A stretch of DNA of 64,000 nt from Mailhella massiliensis (GTDB taxonomy: Bacteria; Desulfobacterota; Desulfovibrionia; Desulfovibrionales; Desulfovibrionaceae). A program made the position numbers and the translations under genes. Shown here piece by piece: positions 38,894 through 47,951 of this stretch. Below the pieces are notes generated by a model. It was not told the DNA's origin, made no database searches, and worked only from the letters and a program-made list of their open reading frames with translations. Every line of letters starts with the position of its first letter. Within the stretch, counting starts at the first letter, position 1. The stretch lies in NCBI RefSeq assembly GCF_900155525.1, contig NZ_LT706951.1, positions 1 to 64,000 on the forward strand. Direction: 5' to 3'.

Positions 38894-39544
38894 GTGAAGA
38901 GAATTTTTTTCCTTGTTGCTCTGGCAATGGTTATAGTGCCTTCCTTTGCCTGTGCTTCGGGAAGCGGGGTATATCTTGCCCCGAAGTTTTCCTTTTCCGT
39001 ACAGCATACCCGGGGGACTCTGGATCTGCATACCTCCACCTGGGGGCCGAGAAGAGTATTCGGGGCCGGGGCCGGAGGGGCGCTGGCACTCGGCTATGAT
39101 TTTGCGCCGAAGTTCGATGTGCCCGTCCGGCTGGAATTGGAGTACGGCGCTTCCGACCATATTTCCAAAACGGCGAGCATAAAGGTTTTCCGCAGGCGTT
39201 TTCCCTTCCGGGCAAAGATCGGGGTACAGACGCTGCTTTTCCATTCCTATGCGGATATCCCGACCAGCAGCGGGTTTACTCCTTATATCGGCGCGGGGGC
39301 CGGTATGGCCTTTCTTTCCACCAAAGGCAGCGGCATGGGCATATCTACGGAAAGCACGGATTCCGTGCCTGCCGGACAGGTGGGGCTGGGCTGTTCTTAC
39401 ACGTTCAACAGGCATGTTTCCGTAGACATGGGCTATCGTTTCGTGTTTATGGGCGGTACGGATACGACGTGCAATTCCATACGGCTGGAACTTCACCGCA
39501 ACTACATGCATCAGGTCATGCTCGGCCTGCGTGTGATGTTTTAG
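38894..39544 (+). CDS. Outer-membrane beta-barrel protein (OmpA/Opa-like porin domain)
   Basis: A 216-residue protein. GTG at 38894 is the likely start: GGAGG lies five bases before it and it opens a signal peptide (VKRIFFLVALAMVIVPSFACA). The longer frame from 38852 would run through the hairpin. The mature protein has alternating strands such as GVYLAPKFSFSVQ, ALALGYDFAPKFDVPVRLELEYG, TPYIGAGAGMAFLSTKG and VSVDMGYRFVFMG. It ends in MLGLRVMF with a C-terminal Phe, as expected for an eight-stranded outer-membrane barrel. It lies between galE and kpsC; a link to the capsule is suggested only by position. Confidence 0.82.
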   Translation: MKRIFFLVALAMVIVPSFACASGSGVYLAPKFSFSVQHTRGTLDLHTSTWGPRRVFGAGAGGALALGYDFAPKFDVPVRLELEYGASDHISKTASIKVFRRRFPFRAKIGVQTLLFHSYADIPTSSGFTPYIGAGAGMAFLSTKGSGMGISTESTDSVPAGQVGLGCSYTFNRHVSVDMGYRFVFMGGTDTTCNSIRLELHRNYMHQVMLGLRVMF

Positions 39545-39582
39545 TGCCGAAAGAATCCGGTCGTGCCGTGCCGTAAAAGAAT

Positions 39583-39629
39583 GTTCCCTGTCGTATGCCG
39601 TACTCTTCACATGACGGGGAACGTTTTTT
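39583..39629 (+). terminator. Rho-independent terminator after the outer-membrane protein gene
   Basis: The stem GTTCCCTGTC / GACGGGGAAC (one G-T pair) has a 20-base loop and is followed by six Ts. Confidence 0.75.
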
Positions 39630-40111
39630 GTCATGCGGCGGTGCAGAAGGGGCGGACTTTTATCGGAAAAGGCATAGGGGCATGAATATGCAGTCAAATG
39701 AAAAGGCGGGGGGAGCCATGGTCGAGTGCGGGAGTGCCGGGCGTAAGCTGTGGTATGAGGGGCGCGCTTCATTTTCTTGAAGGGCTTCCCCCGGAATTGC
39801 CGGAGCGGCGGCAAGGGGAACGCCCTGGCTGTGATGATGGAAAAATTAAAAAATAATATCATGCCATTATATGCTGTTTTACGAAATGAGGGGAACGGTT
39901 TGGGAAAAAATATGTTCGTCCATGCTTGCAAAAATATGGACAATGGTGTCTAACAGCAGGAAAATGTTGCATTTTTTTATAATTGTTCCGTGCAGTATAA
40001 TTTTTGAAACTTTTGTTTTTTAAAAGTAAGATGCGCGGAGTTCAGACCGGCGGCGTCGGGCAGGGGGTATGCCTTTGCGGCCGGGAGAAGATGTTTGATG
40101 AGGGGAAGGTT
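39630..40111 (+). promoter_or_regulatory. Gene-free leader region before kpsC
   Basis: About 480 bases without a convincing gene. The part from 39840 to 40010 is AT-rich against its surroundings and contains TATAAT at 39996-40001, which is probably the -10 box of kpsCS. No good -35 box stands 16-18 bases before it, so an activator may be needed. I found no JUMPstart/ops element. Confidence 0.4.
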
Positions 40112-42211
40112 ATGCAGAGTTCTTCAGGTCATCCGGGAGGGAGTACGTTCTTCCTGGCTTTTTCCCGTAAGTTTTCCCGTATTCCGCACCTTGCCGCGTT
40201 TCTGGGAGGGGAGGTGCGCCTTGCGGGAAAAGAGCAGGGCGGCGAACCGTGCGCCGTGGCAGGCTGGGGTCACAAGCCGACGGCGGAAAAGGCCAGGCGC
40301 TATGCGACGGAACATGCCCTGCCCTATATTGCCGTGGAGGACGGTTTTCTCCGTTCCCTGAATCTTGGTTGCGAAGGGGCCGATCCGCTTTCTCTGGTGG
40401 TGGACCACACCGGTATTTATTATGATGCCACCGCTCCTTCGGGTCTGGAAAACCTTTTGAACGGGAAAGGCTGGGAAAATCCCGAACTCATGGCCTCGGC
40501 GGAAAAGGCGCTTTCCTCCATCATCCGGCACGGCCTCAGCAAGTACAATCATGCGCCGGAAGCGGAACCCGGGCTTCTCGGCAGGGAAGAAGTGGGCTCG
40601 CCGCGCGTGCTTCTCATCGATCAGACGGTGGGGGATGCTTCCGTTTCCCTCGGGCTTGCGGATGCCTCTTCCTTTACCGCCATGCTGGAAGATGCGAAAA
40701 AGCGTTTTCCCCATGCGCGGCTTTTTGTGAAAACGCATCCCGACGTGCTTGCGGGGAAGAAGAAGGGCTACCTTACCGAAGAGGCGAAACGCTGCGGAGC
40801 GGTGCTCCTTGCCCATGATGTTTCCCCCCTTTCTCTCCTCCGGCAGGCGGATGTGGTGTACTGCGTTACTTCCCAGATGGGCTTTGAGGCTCTCATGCTG
40901 GGCAGGGAAGTGCATGTTTTCGGTATGCCTTTTTATGCGGGCTGGGGGCTTACGACGGATGCCGTATCCTGCCCGCGCCGTGCAGGAAAGCGCAGTCTTC
41001 TTGAAGTGTTTGCGGCGGCCTACCTGCTTTATGCCCGTTATGTGAATCCCGTTACCGGGGAGAGGTGCGATATCCACGATACCATTGCCCGGCTTGCCGT
41101 TCAGCGGGAAAAGAACGAGGCCAACCGGGGATTCCATGCCTGCTTCGGGTATTCTCTGTGGAAGCATCCCCATGCCCGGGCCTTTGTGCAGAGCACGGGG
41201 GCGGAGTTTCGCTTCTTCAAATACTTCCACGGTGAACAGAGAGCCGTTTCCTGTGCCGTACGGCATGGCGGCGATGTGGTGGCATGGTCCTCCAAATGCG
41301 TGGGCGGCAGTCTTGAGGAGCGGTGTCGCAACGCCGGGGTTCCGCTGGTGCGCATGGAGGACGGCTTCATCCGTTCCGTGGGGCTCGGGTCGGAATTTCA
41401 GTGGCCGTATTCGCTGGTGCTGGACCGTCGGGGCATTTATTACGATCCCTCCCAGCCCAGCGATCTGGAAGTGATTCTTCAGGGACTGCCGGAAAGGGAG
41501 GATCACGACGAGCTTTGTCTGCGTGCCCGGAATCTCCGGGAATTCATCGTGGCCAAAGGGCTGACCAAGTACAATGTGGGCGGTACGGCCCTTTCCCGCG
41601 AGCGCTGGCCTTCCGGTCGCAGGGTGCTTCTGGTGCCCGGTCAGGTGGAGGACGACGCTTCGGTGCGGCGAGGAGGGTGCGGCATACGCAGTAATTTTGA
41701 ACTGCTTGAGGAAGTACGTCGCCGCAACCCCGATGCCTTCATCATCTACAAACCGCACCCGGATGTGGAAGTACGCAACCGGAAAGGGAAGATAGAGGAT
41801 GCCGATGCCCTGCGTGTGGCCGATGAAGTGGTGCGGGATATACGCATGGACGCCATGCTTGCCGTGGTGGATGAAGTGCACACCCTTACCTCTCTTACCG
41901 GCTTTGAGGCGCTGTTGAGGGGCGTCAGGGTATGTGCCTACGGCGGACCTTTTTATGCAGGCTGGGGCCTGACGGAAGACTGTGCCGCCGACAGGGCCTT
42001 TTTGTCCCGCCGTACGGCGCGCCTTACGCTGGATGAACTTACGGCGGGCGTTCTGCTGCTGTACCCCTCTTATTACGACTGGCAGACGGCAAGCTTCTGC
42101 ACGGCGGAGGATGTCTGCCGCCGCCTTCTCCAGCCCGGCGGGCAGATGCGCGGCAAGTATATGGTGCGCGTGTTCGCCGCACTCCGTTCTCTGGCAAGGA
42201 AGGTGTTCTGA
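40112..42211 (+). CDS. kpsC: Capsule beta-Kdo transferase KpsC
   Basis: A 699-residue enzyme that adds alternating beta-Kdo residues to build the linker between lipid and capsule. It is an internal duplication. The first half (about residues 15-330) has GWGHKPTAEKARRYA, VEDGFLRSLNLG, VVDHTGIYYDA, LIDQTVGDAS, KTHPD and FGMPFYAGWGLT. The second half (about 345-690) has MEDGFIRSVGLG, VLDRRGIYYDPSQPSDLE, LVPGQVEDDASV, YKPHPD and YGGPFYAGWGLT. Each repeat is one transferase module. The frame opens at 40004; ATG at 40091 or 40112 are the realistic starts, and I take 40112, with AGGGG eight bases before it. Confidence 0.94.
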   Translation: MQSSSGHPGGSTFFLAFSRKFSRIPHLAAFLGGEVRLAGKEQGGEPCAVAGWGHKPTAEKARRYATEHALPYIAVEDGFLRSLNLGCEGADPLSLVVDHTGIYYDATAPSGLENLLNGKGWENPELMASAEKALSSIIRHGLSKYNHAPEAEPGLLGREEVGSPRVLLIDQTVGDASVSLGLADASSFTAMLEDAKKRFPHARLFVKTHPDVLAGKKKGYLTEEAKRCGAVLLAHDVSPLSLLRQADVVYCVTSQMGFEALMLGREVHVFGMPFYAGWGLTTDAVSCPRRAGKRSLLEVFAAAYLLYARYVNPVTGERCDIHDTIARLAVQREKNEANRGFHACFGYSLWKHPHARAFVQSTGAEFRFFKYFHGEQRAVSCAVRHGGDVVAWSSKCVGGSLEERCRNAGVPLVRMEDGFIRSVGLGSEFQWPYSLVLDRRGIYYDPSQPSDLEVILQGLPEREDHDELCLRARNLREFIVAKGLTKYNVGGTALSRERWPSGRRVLLVPGQVEDDASVRRGGCGIRSNFELLEEVRRRNPDAFIIYKPHPDVEVRNRKGKIEDADALRVADEVVRDIRMDAMLAVVDEVHTLTSLTGFEALLRGVRVCAYGGPFYAGWGLTEDCAADRAFLSRRTARLTLDELTAGVLLLYPSYYDWQTASFCTAEDVCRRLLQPGGQMRGKYMVRVFAALRSLARKVF

Positions 42212-43425
42212 TGGCAAGCTACCTTTTCCTTCAGGGGCCGCATGGACCTTTTTTCCGCCTGCTGGGGCAGGAAATGAGCGCGCGCGGGCACAAGGTGACC
42301 CGCGTGAACCTCTGCGGGGGCGATGTGCTGGACTGGCCGCTTGATGCGCTGGCCTATCAGGGCCGTACGTCGGACTGGAGCCGGTGGGTGCATGAGCTTA
42401 TGGAAGAGCGCGCCGTTACCGATCTTCTGGTTTTCGGCGACTGGAGGCCTCATCACCGCGAGGCCGTGCATATCGCAAGGCTGCACGGCATACGGGTCTG
42501 GGCTTTTGACGAGGGCTATCTCCGCCCGCACTGGATTACCATGGAGAGAGGAGGGGTGAACGGCAACTCCACATTGCCGCATACGCCGGAGCAGGTGCGT
42601 GAACAAAGCCGTCTCTGCCCGGAACCTGTTCAGCCCGCATCCTTCCTCAACCCCATTGCCCGCCGCCAGCTTCAGGCCGTGCTTTATGCCGGGGCTTCGC
42701 TTCTGGGCATACCGTTTTTCCCCTTTTACCGCACGCATCGTCCCTACGGGCATCTGTGCGAGCTTTTCAGCGGATGGATACCCCATATTTTCACCAGGGC
42801 AAGCCGCATGAGGGCCTCGGAGCAGGCGCTGAAGAGACTGGATGACGCTCCGTATTTTCTCTTTCCGCTCCAGCTGGATTCCGATTCGCAGGTGCGGCGC
42901 TATTCCCCCTTCAGCGGCATGAAGGAAGCCATTGCCTGGGTCATGACATCCTTTGCCCAGTACGCGCCCGAAGGTACGCACCTTGTCATCCGCAATCATC
43001 CTCTGGACAGCGGGCTTATCCGATACGACCGTTTTATCCGCAGCTTCAGCGAGGCCTGCGGCATAGAGGACCGCGTTATTTTCGTGGAAAGCGGCAACGG
43101 CATGGACATGCTGCGCAAGAGCAGGGCCGTGGTGCTTTTGAACAGCACCATGGGGATGCAGGCGCTGGAGCTCGGTAAGGCGGTGTACTGTGTGGGCAAG
43201 GCCATTTACGCCATGCCCGGCCTTGCGCAGAGTGCGGAGGAAATTCCTCTTTCCCGCTTCTGGGAGGAGTTTCGTACGCCGGACAAGACGCTGCTGCAGG
43301 ATTTTGAGCGGCTTCTGCTCTCTCATACGCTGGTGAACGGTAATTTTTATTTCGGCAACGGCATGAAAAGAGCCGTGCAGGGATGTGCGGCAAAGCTTGA
43401 GGATGCCGCCCGCGAGAAATCCTGA
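42211..43425 (+). CDS. kpsS: Capsule Kdo transferase KpsS
   Basis: A 404-residue enzyme that attaches the first Kdo to phosphatidylglycerol, after which KpsC extends the linker. Signatures are FLQGPHGPFFRLLGQEMSARGHKV, the LVFGDWRPHH and VWAFDEGYLRPHWITME blocks, LFPLQLDSDSQVR, IRNHPLD and the C-terminal VVLLNSTMGMQALELGK. Its ATG shares one base with the kpsC stop (TGATG), so the two are coupled. kpsF, kpsU and other Kdo synthesis genes are not in this window. Confidence 0.95.
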   Translation: MASYLFLQGPHGPFFRLLGQEMSARGHKVTRVNLCGGDVLDWPLDALAYQGRTSDWSRWVHELMEERAVTDLLVFGDWRPHHREAVHIARLHGIRVWAFDEGYLRPHWITMERGGVNGNSTLPHTPEQVREQSRLCPEPVQPASFLNPIARRQLQAVLYAGASLLGIPFFPFYRTHRPYGHLCELFSGWIPHIFTRASRMRASEQALKRLDDAPYFLFPLQLDSDSQVRRYSPFSGMKEAIAWVMTSFAQYAPEGTHLVIRNHPLDSGLIRYDRFIRSFSEACGIEDRVIFVESGNGMDMLRKSRAVVLLNSTMGMQALELGKAVYCVGKAIYAMPGLAQSAEEIPLSRFWEEFRTPDKTLLQDFERLLLSHTLVNGNFYFGNGMKRAVQGCAAKLEDAAREKS

Positions 43426-43649
43426 ATCACAGGACGACGTTTCCTTTTCGGCGTAAGGCTGCACATTGCTCTGCATCGGAACGGCTTCTCTCCTGCCCTG
43501 TGGGAGAGGTACAGCGCAGGGCGGTGCGGAACAGAGGCACAGGAGTACACCGGGAACCTGGCAGATACAGGCTTCCCGTACGCTTCCCCCGCCCTGACGC
43601 AACGCACGCGTGGGCATTGACGTGGGGAATATTTTTCAGAAGAAGAAAG

Positions 43650-43692
43650 AACAGGCGGAACCGCTTTCTCAAAAGAGCGGTTCCGCCTGTTT
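43650..43692. terminator. Bidirectional terminator between kpsS and the metallophosphatase gene
   Basis: A perfect 16-base stem (AACAGGCGGAACCGCT / AGCGGTTCCGCCTGTT) with a ten-base loop, A-rich on the left and T-ended on the right. It sits between two converging genes. Confidence 0.85.
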
Positions 43693-43715
43693 CCGCAGAA
43701 TGTATCCGGCGTATT

Positions 43716-44744
43716 CTACGGGAAGAACAGCCTTCTGGAGCGTGCGGTGATATCCTCGCCGCTGCCGATCCATACGAAACGGTCGTTTCTCAGGGCGGTG
43801 TCGCCCCGGTTCCAGCGGTAGGCCACCAGCGGCCCCCCGGCAACGGCGCTGAAGTCGAGGCAGGCCACCAGCGGGGAATACAGGCGTATATCTTCGCCGG
43901 GGCTGCGCCAGTAATGTCCGAAAAAGGTGGGATATTCCACGGGAAGGGCTTCCCAGCAGCCCGGCTCCGGCCTGGCATCCTCGGGAATGCTGGTCAGGTT
44001 CTCACAGCCCATGAGCGCCATGTCGCGGCAGCTTTCTGCCATGGGGAGCCACCATTTTACGCGATAGTTGTTTCTTGCGTTGCCTTCCTTGTCGAGCAGT
44101 GTCATGCCTTCGGGCAGCGGAAGTTCCGGCCCCTTGAGCAGCGTTTCCACGGCCTGATATTCACAGCTTGTCTTGTCGCAGCAGGCGCGCGTGTAACCCG
44201 CTTCCGCAAGGCAGGGGGCGTCTCTTCTGCCCGTAACGAGGCTTTCTCCCCCGCATTCGCCGCCGGTAAGCATGTCCATGGCTTCCTGCGACCAGCAGGC
44301 GTGCACCATGTGCAGGCGGTTTCCTTCCCCGCCGAGGTCGCCTATTTCCAGCCAGAGCGGCAGGGTCCGCATCCACTGCACCCAGGGCTTGTAGCTGTCG
44401 GCAAGCTGTTCCAGTGTGGCGGCGTGCTGCACCGTGTTTTTTTCGTTGTGGCTGCGGAGATATTCGCCGGAATCGTCCGGCCGGGGGGTGCTCCAGCAGA
44501 CGGCGTTGAACTCATGGTTGCCCATGAGACATTCGGCAGTTCCCGCTTCGCGCATGTTGCGGACGAGGGTCAGCGTTTCCAGAATCTGAGGGCCGCGGTC
44601 GATATAATCGCCGAGAAAGATGACCATGCGGTCGGGGTGCCTCCACACGCCGCCGCTTTTTTCATATCCCAGGCGGGAAAGCAGGGCCTCCAGCTTGTCC
44701 GCGCAGCCGTGTATATCACCTATCACGTCGTAACCATTCAGCAT
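43716..44744 (-). CDS. Calcineurin-like metallophosphoesterase
   Basis: A 342-residue dinuclear-metal phosphatase. The metal-binding series is complete at the N-terminus: DVIGDIHGCADKLEALL, FLGDYIDRGPQ, LMGNHEFNAV, and later MVHACW and FFGHYW for the remaining His ligands. The arrangement resembles bacterial PrpE/ApaH-like phosphatases acting on diadenosine tetraphosphate or phosphoproteins. The substrate cannot be fixed. The start at 44744 (MLNGYDVIGDIHG) has GGAG before it; the longer frame to 44834 is not used. It is transcribed alone. Confidence 0.9.
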   Translation of the reverse strand: MLNGYDVIGDIHGCADKLEALLSRLGYEKSGGVWRHPDRMVIFLGDYIDRGPQILETLTLVRNMREAGTAECLMGNHEFNAVCWSTPRPDDSGEYLRSHNEKNTVQHAATLEQLADSYKPWVQWMRTLPLWLEIGDLGGEGNRLHMVHACWSQEAMDMLTGGECGGESLVTGRRDAPCLAEAGYTRACCDKTSCEYQAVETLLKGPELPLPEGMTLLDKEGNARNNYRVKWWLPMAESCRDMALMGCENLTSIPEDARPEPGCWEALPVEYPTFFGHYWRSPGEDIRLYSPLVACLDFSAVAGGPLVAYRWNRGDTALRNDRFVWIGSGEDITARSRRLFFP

Positions 44745-45106
44745 ACTTTGCTCCAGATGCCGGCGGGCAGGGCCGGGAAACCCTGAAAAAAGCCTCTGCC
44801 CCTGAAATTGAGGCCAGTGTAACACAAGAGGCATGGAGATAAAAGGGGAGCAGAGATATGTTTATGGAATGATCTTCGGGAATTTCGTACCGCTGGGCGG
44901 CGGAATGCTTTCAGGTTCCGGCAGGAGAAAGCACGGCTGCGGGGGAAGCCCGCTATGTTTTTACGGTGGCGGCAGGGATGGCGTCCCTGCTTCATGCAGA
45001 AAGCGTTCTGCACCGGAAGGGCTCCGGCGTCATCCGGCGCGGAGGATGCTGCGGCGAAGGCCCGCCCCGCGGCACAGGCCGACGGTGCGGGCGCAGGGGA
45101 ACGGGG
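44745..45106. other. Gene-free stretch
   Basis: About 360 bases between the metallophosphatase start and the end of the second CobW gene. Only short overlapping frames without motifs are present, and I see no clear promoter or terminator. Confidence 0.4.
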
Positions 45107-46267
45107 TCAGTCGGCGGCAAGACATGCGTCCAGGGCGGCGCAGACGGCCTCTCTGTCCATGTGCCTGCCGATGAAGACCAGTTTGATCATGCGGTCGCCG
45201 TAGCGCGCATCCCAGTTTCGGTCGAGTTCCGGGTTGGCGCGACGCGCCTCCTCCCGCTGCTGCGCCGGGGCCGTGGCCATCCAGCGGCCGAAGGGGGTGG
45301 CCACCGTCTGCCTGCCCGCCTGCTCGAACATGTAGGACATGGCCGGGTTTTCCCTGAACCAGAGGAGTCCCTTGCAGCGGATGACGTTTTCCGGCCAGCT
45401 CATTTCCACAAAGGAACTGAATTTTTCCTGATCGAAGGGGGCGCGACGGAAGTACACGAAGGTGGAAATACCGTATTCCTCGCCGTGGGAATGGCCTTCT
45501 TCGTGTTCGTGATGATGTTCATGAGGCGCGTGGTCGTGTTCTTCGTCGTGGCCGTCGTGGGCCTGGAGTGCGCGTATCCATCCGGCGGATTTTCCTGCCC
45601 GCGCGAAGTTGAAGCTGTGCGTGTCGAGGATGTCCTTTACCTGCACCCTGCCGTAATTGGTTTCCAGAATGCGGGCTTCCGGCTGGAGCTGGCGGATGAC
45701 GGCGCGAAGCTCGTCAAGCTGTTCAGGGGCGACCTCGTCCACCTTGTTGAGCACCACGGTGGTGCAGAATTCCATCTGCTGGATGAGCAGGCTTTCCACA
45801 TCGTCGTCATCGTTTTCCTGCAGGAGCTTCTGGCCGTTCAGAAATTCGTCGGCCATGCGCATGGCGTCCACCACGGTGACGATGGAATCGAGCCTGCATA
45901 CCGTGGGCATGACTTCGCTGCCCAGAGTGATGGCCTGCGCTATGGGCATGGGTTCGCAGATGCCGCTGGCTTCGATGAGAATGTAGTCGAAACGGCAGGT
46001 GGCGATGAGATCGAGAATCTGCTGGAGGAGGTCTTCTTTAAGGGTGCAGCAGATGCAGCCGTTGGAAAGGGGGATGAGGCTGTCGTCCATTTCCACGTTG
46101 CCGCCTTTTTCGATGAGCGCGGCGTCGATGTTCACTTCGCCTATGTCGTTGACGATGACGGCGACCTTATAGCCTTCCTGATTGGAAAGAACATGATTGA
46201 GCAGCGTGGTCTTGCCCGCGCCGAGATAACCGGTGAGCAGCGTGATGGGAACGATGTTTCTGCGCAT
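45107..46267 (-). CDS. CobW/COG0523-family GTPase, second paralogue
   Basis: A 386-residue G3E GTPase. It has the P-loop LLTGYLGAGKTTLLNHVL, switch EVNIDAALIEKGG, the metal-binding GCICCTLKEDL (CxCC), ILIEASGICEPMPIA and the NKVD base-recognition motif. A His-rich linker with 11 His (about residues 232-262) precedes the CobW C-terminal domain (GISTFVYFRRAPFDQEKF). Members insert or traffic metals such as zinc or cobalt into client enzymes. It is a close paralogue of the gene just upstream, separated by 86 bases and a terminator hairpin, so it may be expressed less or from read-through. Start MRRNIVPIT at 46267. Confidence 0.92.
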   Translation of the reverse strand: MRRNIVPITLLTGYLGAGKTTLLNHVLSNQEGYKVAVIVNDIGEVNIDAALIEKGGNVEMDDSLIPLSNGCICCTLKEDLLQQILDLIATCRFDYILIEASGICEPMPIAQAITLGSEVMPTVCRLDSIVTVVDAMRMADEFLNGQKLLQENDDDDVESLLIQQMEFCTTVVLNKVDEVAPEQLDELRAVIRQLQPEARILETNYGRVQVKDILDTHSFNFARAGKSAGWIRALQAHDGHDEEHDHAPHEHHHEHEEGHSHGEEYGISTFVYFRRAPFDQEKFSSFVEMSWPENVIRCKGLLWFRENPAMSYMFEQAGRQTVATPFGRWMATAPAQQREEARRANPELDRNWDARYGDRMIKLVFIGRHMDREAVCAALDACLAAD

Positions 46268-46316
46268 GGGAATGTGTTTCCGGCATGGCCGGTCTGAAGA
46301 GAGGCGGCAGAGCCGC

Positions 46317-46346
46317 AAAAAAGCGCGGCCGGTTTCCCGGCCGCGC
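46317..46346 (-). terminator. Terminator between the two CobW genes
   Basis: The minus-strand stem GCGCGGCCGG / CCGGCCGCGC (10 bp, four-base loop) is followed by six Ts. It lies directly after the first CobW gene. Confidence 0.85.
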
Positions 46347-46353
46347 GTGGAAC

Positions 46354-47625
46354 CTATTTTTCGAGGCAGGTGTCCAGTGCGGCGCAGATGGCCGCCTTGT
46401 CCATGTGCTGACCTATGAACACCAGCTTCTGCATACGGTCGCCGTAGGTTTCATCCCATTCGGCGTCGAGCTGCTTGTCCACCCGGCGTTCGGCGGCCTG
46501 ACGTTTGGCAGGAGCGGCGGCCACCCATTCTCCGTAGGGCGACGCGGTCATCTGGCGGCCAGCCTGTTCGTACAGGTAGGCGGTTTCGGGTTCATCCGCA
46601 AACCAGATGAGTCCCTTGCAGCGGATGACGCTGGAAGGCCAGGCATCGTTGACGAAGTCTTCGAACTTCTTCTGGCTGAAGGGCGCGCGGCGGAAATACA
46701 CGAAGGTGGAAATACCGTATTCCTCGCCGTGCTCGTGCCCGTCGTGATGGTGATGGTGGCAGTGATGACCGTGGCCTTCTCCGTGCTCATGATGGTCGTG
46801 CCCGTGCTCATGATCATGGTGTCCGTCATGGTCATGGTGTTCATGGTCATGCACGCAGTGGCCGTGTTCATGATCGCATTGGGAATGATCTTCTTCTTCC
46901 GCAGGCGCGTCCGCCTCCAGAGCCTGCACCCAGCCGATGGAGGCGCAGGCGCGGTCGAAGTCGAAGCGGCCCGTATCGAGAATGGACTTCACGTCCACCT
47001 TGCCGTAGTTGGTTTCGATGATGTTCGCTTCGGGCTGAAGCTTGCGGATGACGGTCTTGAGCAGGCCGAGCTGATCTTCGGTGAGGCCGTCCACCTTGTT
47101 GAGGACGATGGTGGTGCAGAATTCTATCTGCTGGATGACCAGACTTGCGATATCCTCTTCTTCCAGATCCTCGTCCACCAGCTTCTGTCCGCCCAGGAAT
47201 TCATCCACCATGCGCTGCGCGTCCACCACGGTGACGATGCCGTCGAGCCTGCATATCTTGGGCAGGGATTCGTCGCCGAGGCAGAGCGTCTGGGCAATGG
47301 GGAGAGGCTCGCAGATGCCGCTGGCTTCGATGAGAATGTAGTCGAATCTGCCGGATTCGATGAGGTTGAGCACCTGCTCCAGAAGATCGGTCTTGAGCGA
47401 GCAGCAGATGCAGCCGTTGGAAAGGGGCACGAGGCTGTCGTCCACTTCCACGGTTCCGCCTCGGGCGATGAGGCTGGCGTCGATATTCACTTCACCGATG
47501 TCGTTGACGATGACGGCGACCTTGTAGCCTTCCTGATTGGAAAGAACGTGGTTGAGCAGGGTGGTCTTGCCCGCGCCGAGGTAGCCGGACAGAACGGTAA
47601 TGGGAACTATGCGTCTTTTTTTCAT
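46354..47625 (-). CDS. CobW/COG0523-family GTPase, first paralogue with extended His linker
   Basis: A 423-residue G3E GTPase with the same motif order as its neighbour: VLSGYLGAGKTTLLNHVL, EVNIDASLIARGG, GCICCSLKTDL, ILIEASGICEPLPIA and LNKVDGLTEDQ. Its linker (about residues 243-300) contains some 27 His mixed with Asp, Glu and Gly plus extra Cys, which should bind several metal ions. GISTFVYFRRAPFSQKKF starts the C-terminal domain. The start MKKRRIVPI at 47625 has AGGAAGG before it. The long frame further upstream is not used. Zinc allocation is the most common role of this group; the client is unknown. Confidence 0.93.
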   Translation of the reverse strand: MKKRRIVPITVLSGYLGAGKTTLLNHVLSNQEGYKVAVIVNDIGEVNIDASLIARGGTVEVDDSLVPLSNGCICCSLKTDLLEQVLNLIESGRFDYILIEASGICEPLPIAQTLCLGDESLPKICRLDGIVTVVDAQRMVDEFLGGQKLVDEDLEEEDIASLVIQQIEFCTTIVLNKVDGLTEDQLGLLKTVIRKLQPEANIIETNYGKVDVKSILDTGRFDFDRACASIGWVQALEADAPAEEEDHSQCDHEHGHCVHDHEHHDHDGHHDHEHGHDHHEHGEGHGHHCHHHHHDGHEHGEEYGISTFVYFRRAPFSQKKFEDFVNDAWPSSVIRCKGLIWFADEPETAYLYEQAGRQMTASPYGEWVAAAPAKRQAAERRVDKQLDAEWDETYGDRMQKLVFIGQHMDKAAICAALDTCLEK

Positions 47626-47761
47626 GAATAACCTTCCTGAAGGCGCGGATGCGCGTTGATGCCGGGGTGCGGCGGGCCCGGCGCGCGAACGGCGGCGGAC
47701 CTTGGGGCCCCTTTCCGGCGCGGAGCCGGGAACTGAGTATGCGAAAGGGCCCGACCGGGAA

Positions 47762-47789
47762 AGGATAGGGCAAAATCGCGCGGCGTCAA
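47762..47789 (-). promoter_or_regulatory. Candidate promoter of the CobW genes
   Basis: On the minus strand TTGACG (47789-47784), 16 bases, then TATCCT (47767-47762), about 140 bases before the first CobW gene. I see no clear Zur-type inverted repeat, so metal control is not supported by the sequence. Confidence 0.4.
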
Positions 47790-47951
47790 CCTCGGGTTTT
47801 ACGAGATATGCCGGAAAAGAATTCCTGTACGAAGATATGCCGGGAAAAAGCGCGCAGGCCGGAGGGACGGCTCCGGGCAAAGCATGGATGCCGCCTTGCC
47901 AGAGCCGTGAGATTTTCGTAAGACACTGTTTTCCACAACGGGAGGATTTCC

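Noticed and set aside
39595-39780. Small 61-codon frame between the barrel gene and kpsC
   Set aside because: It begins inside the terminator hairpin, has no ribosome-binding site and no motif.
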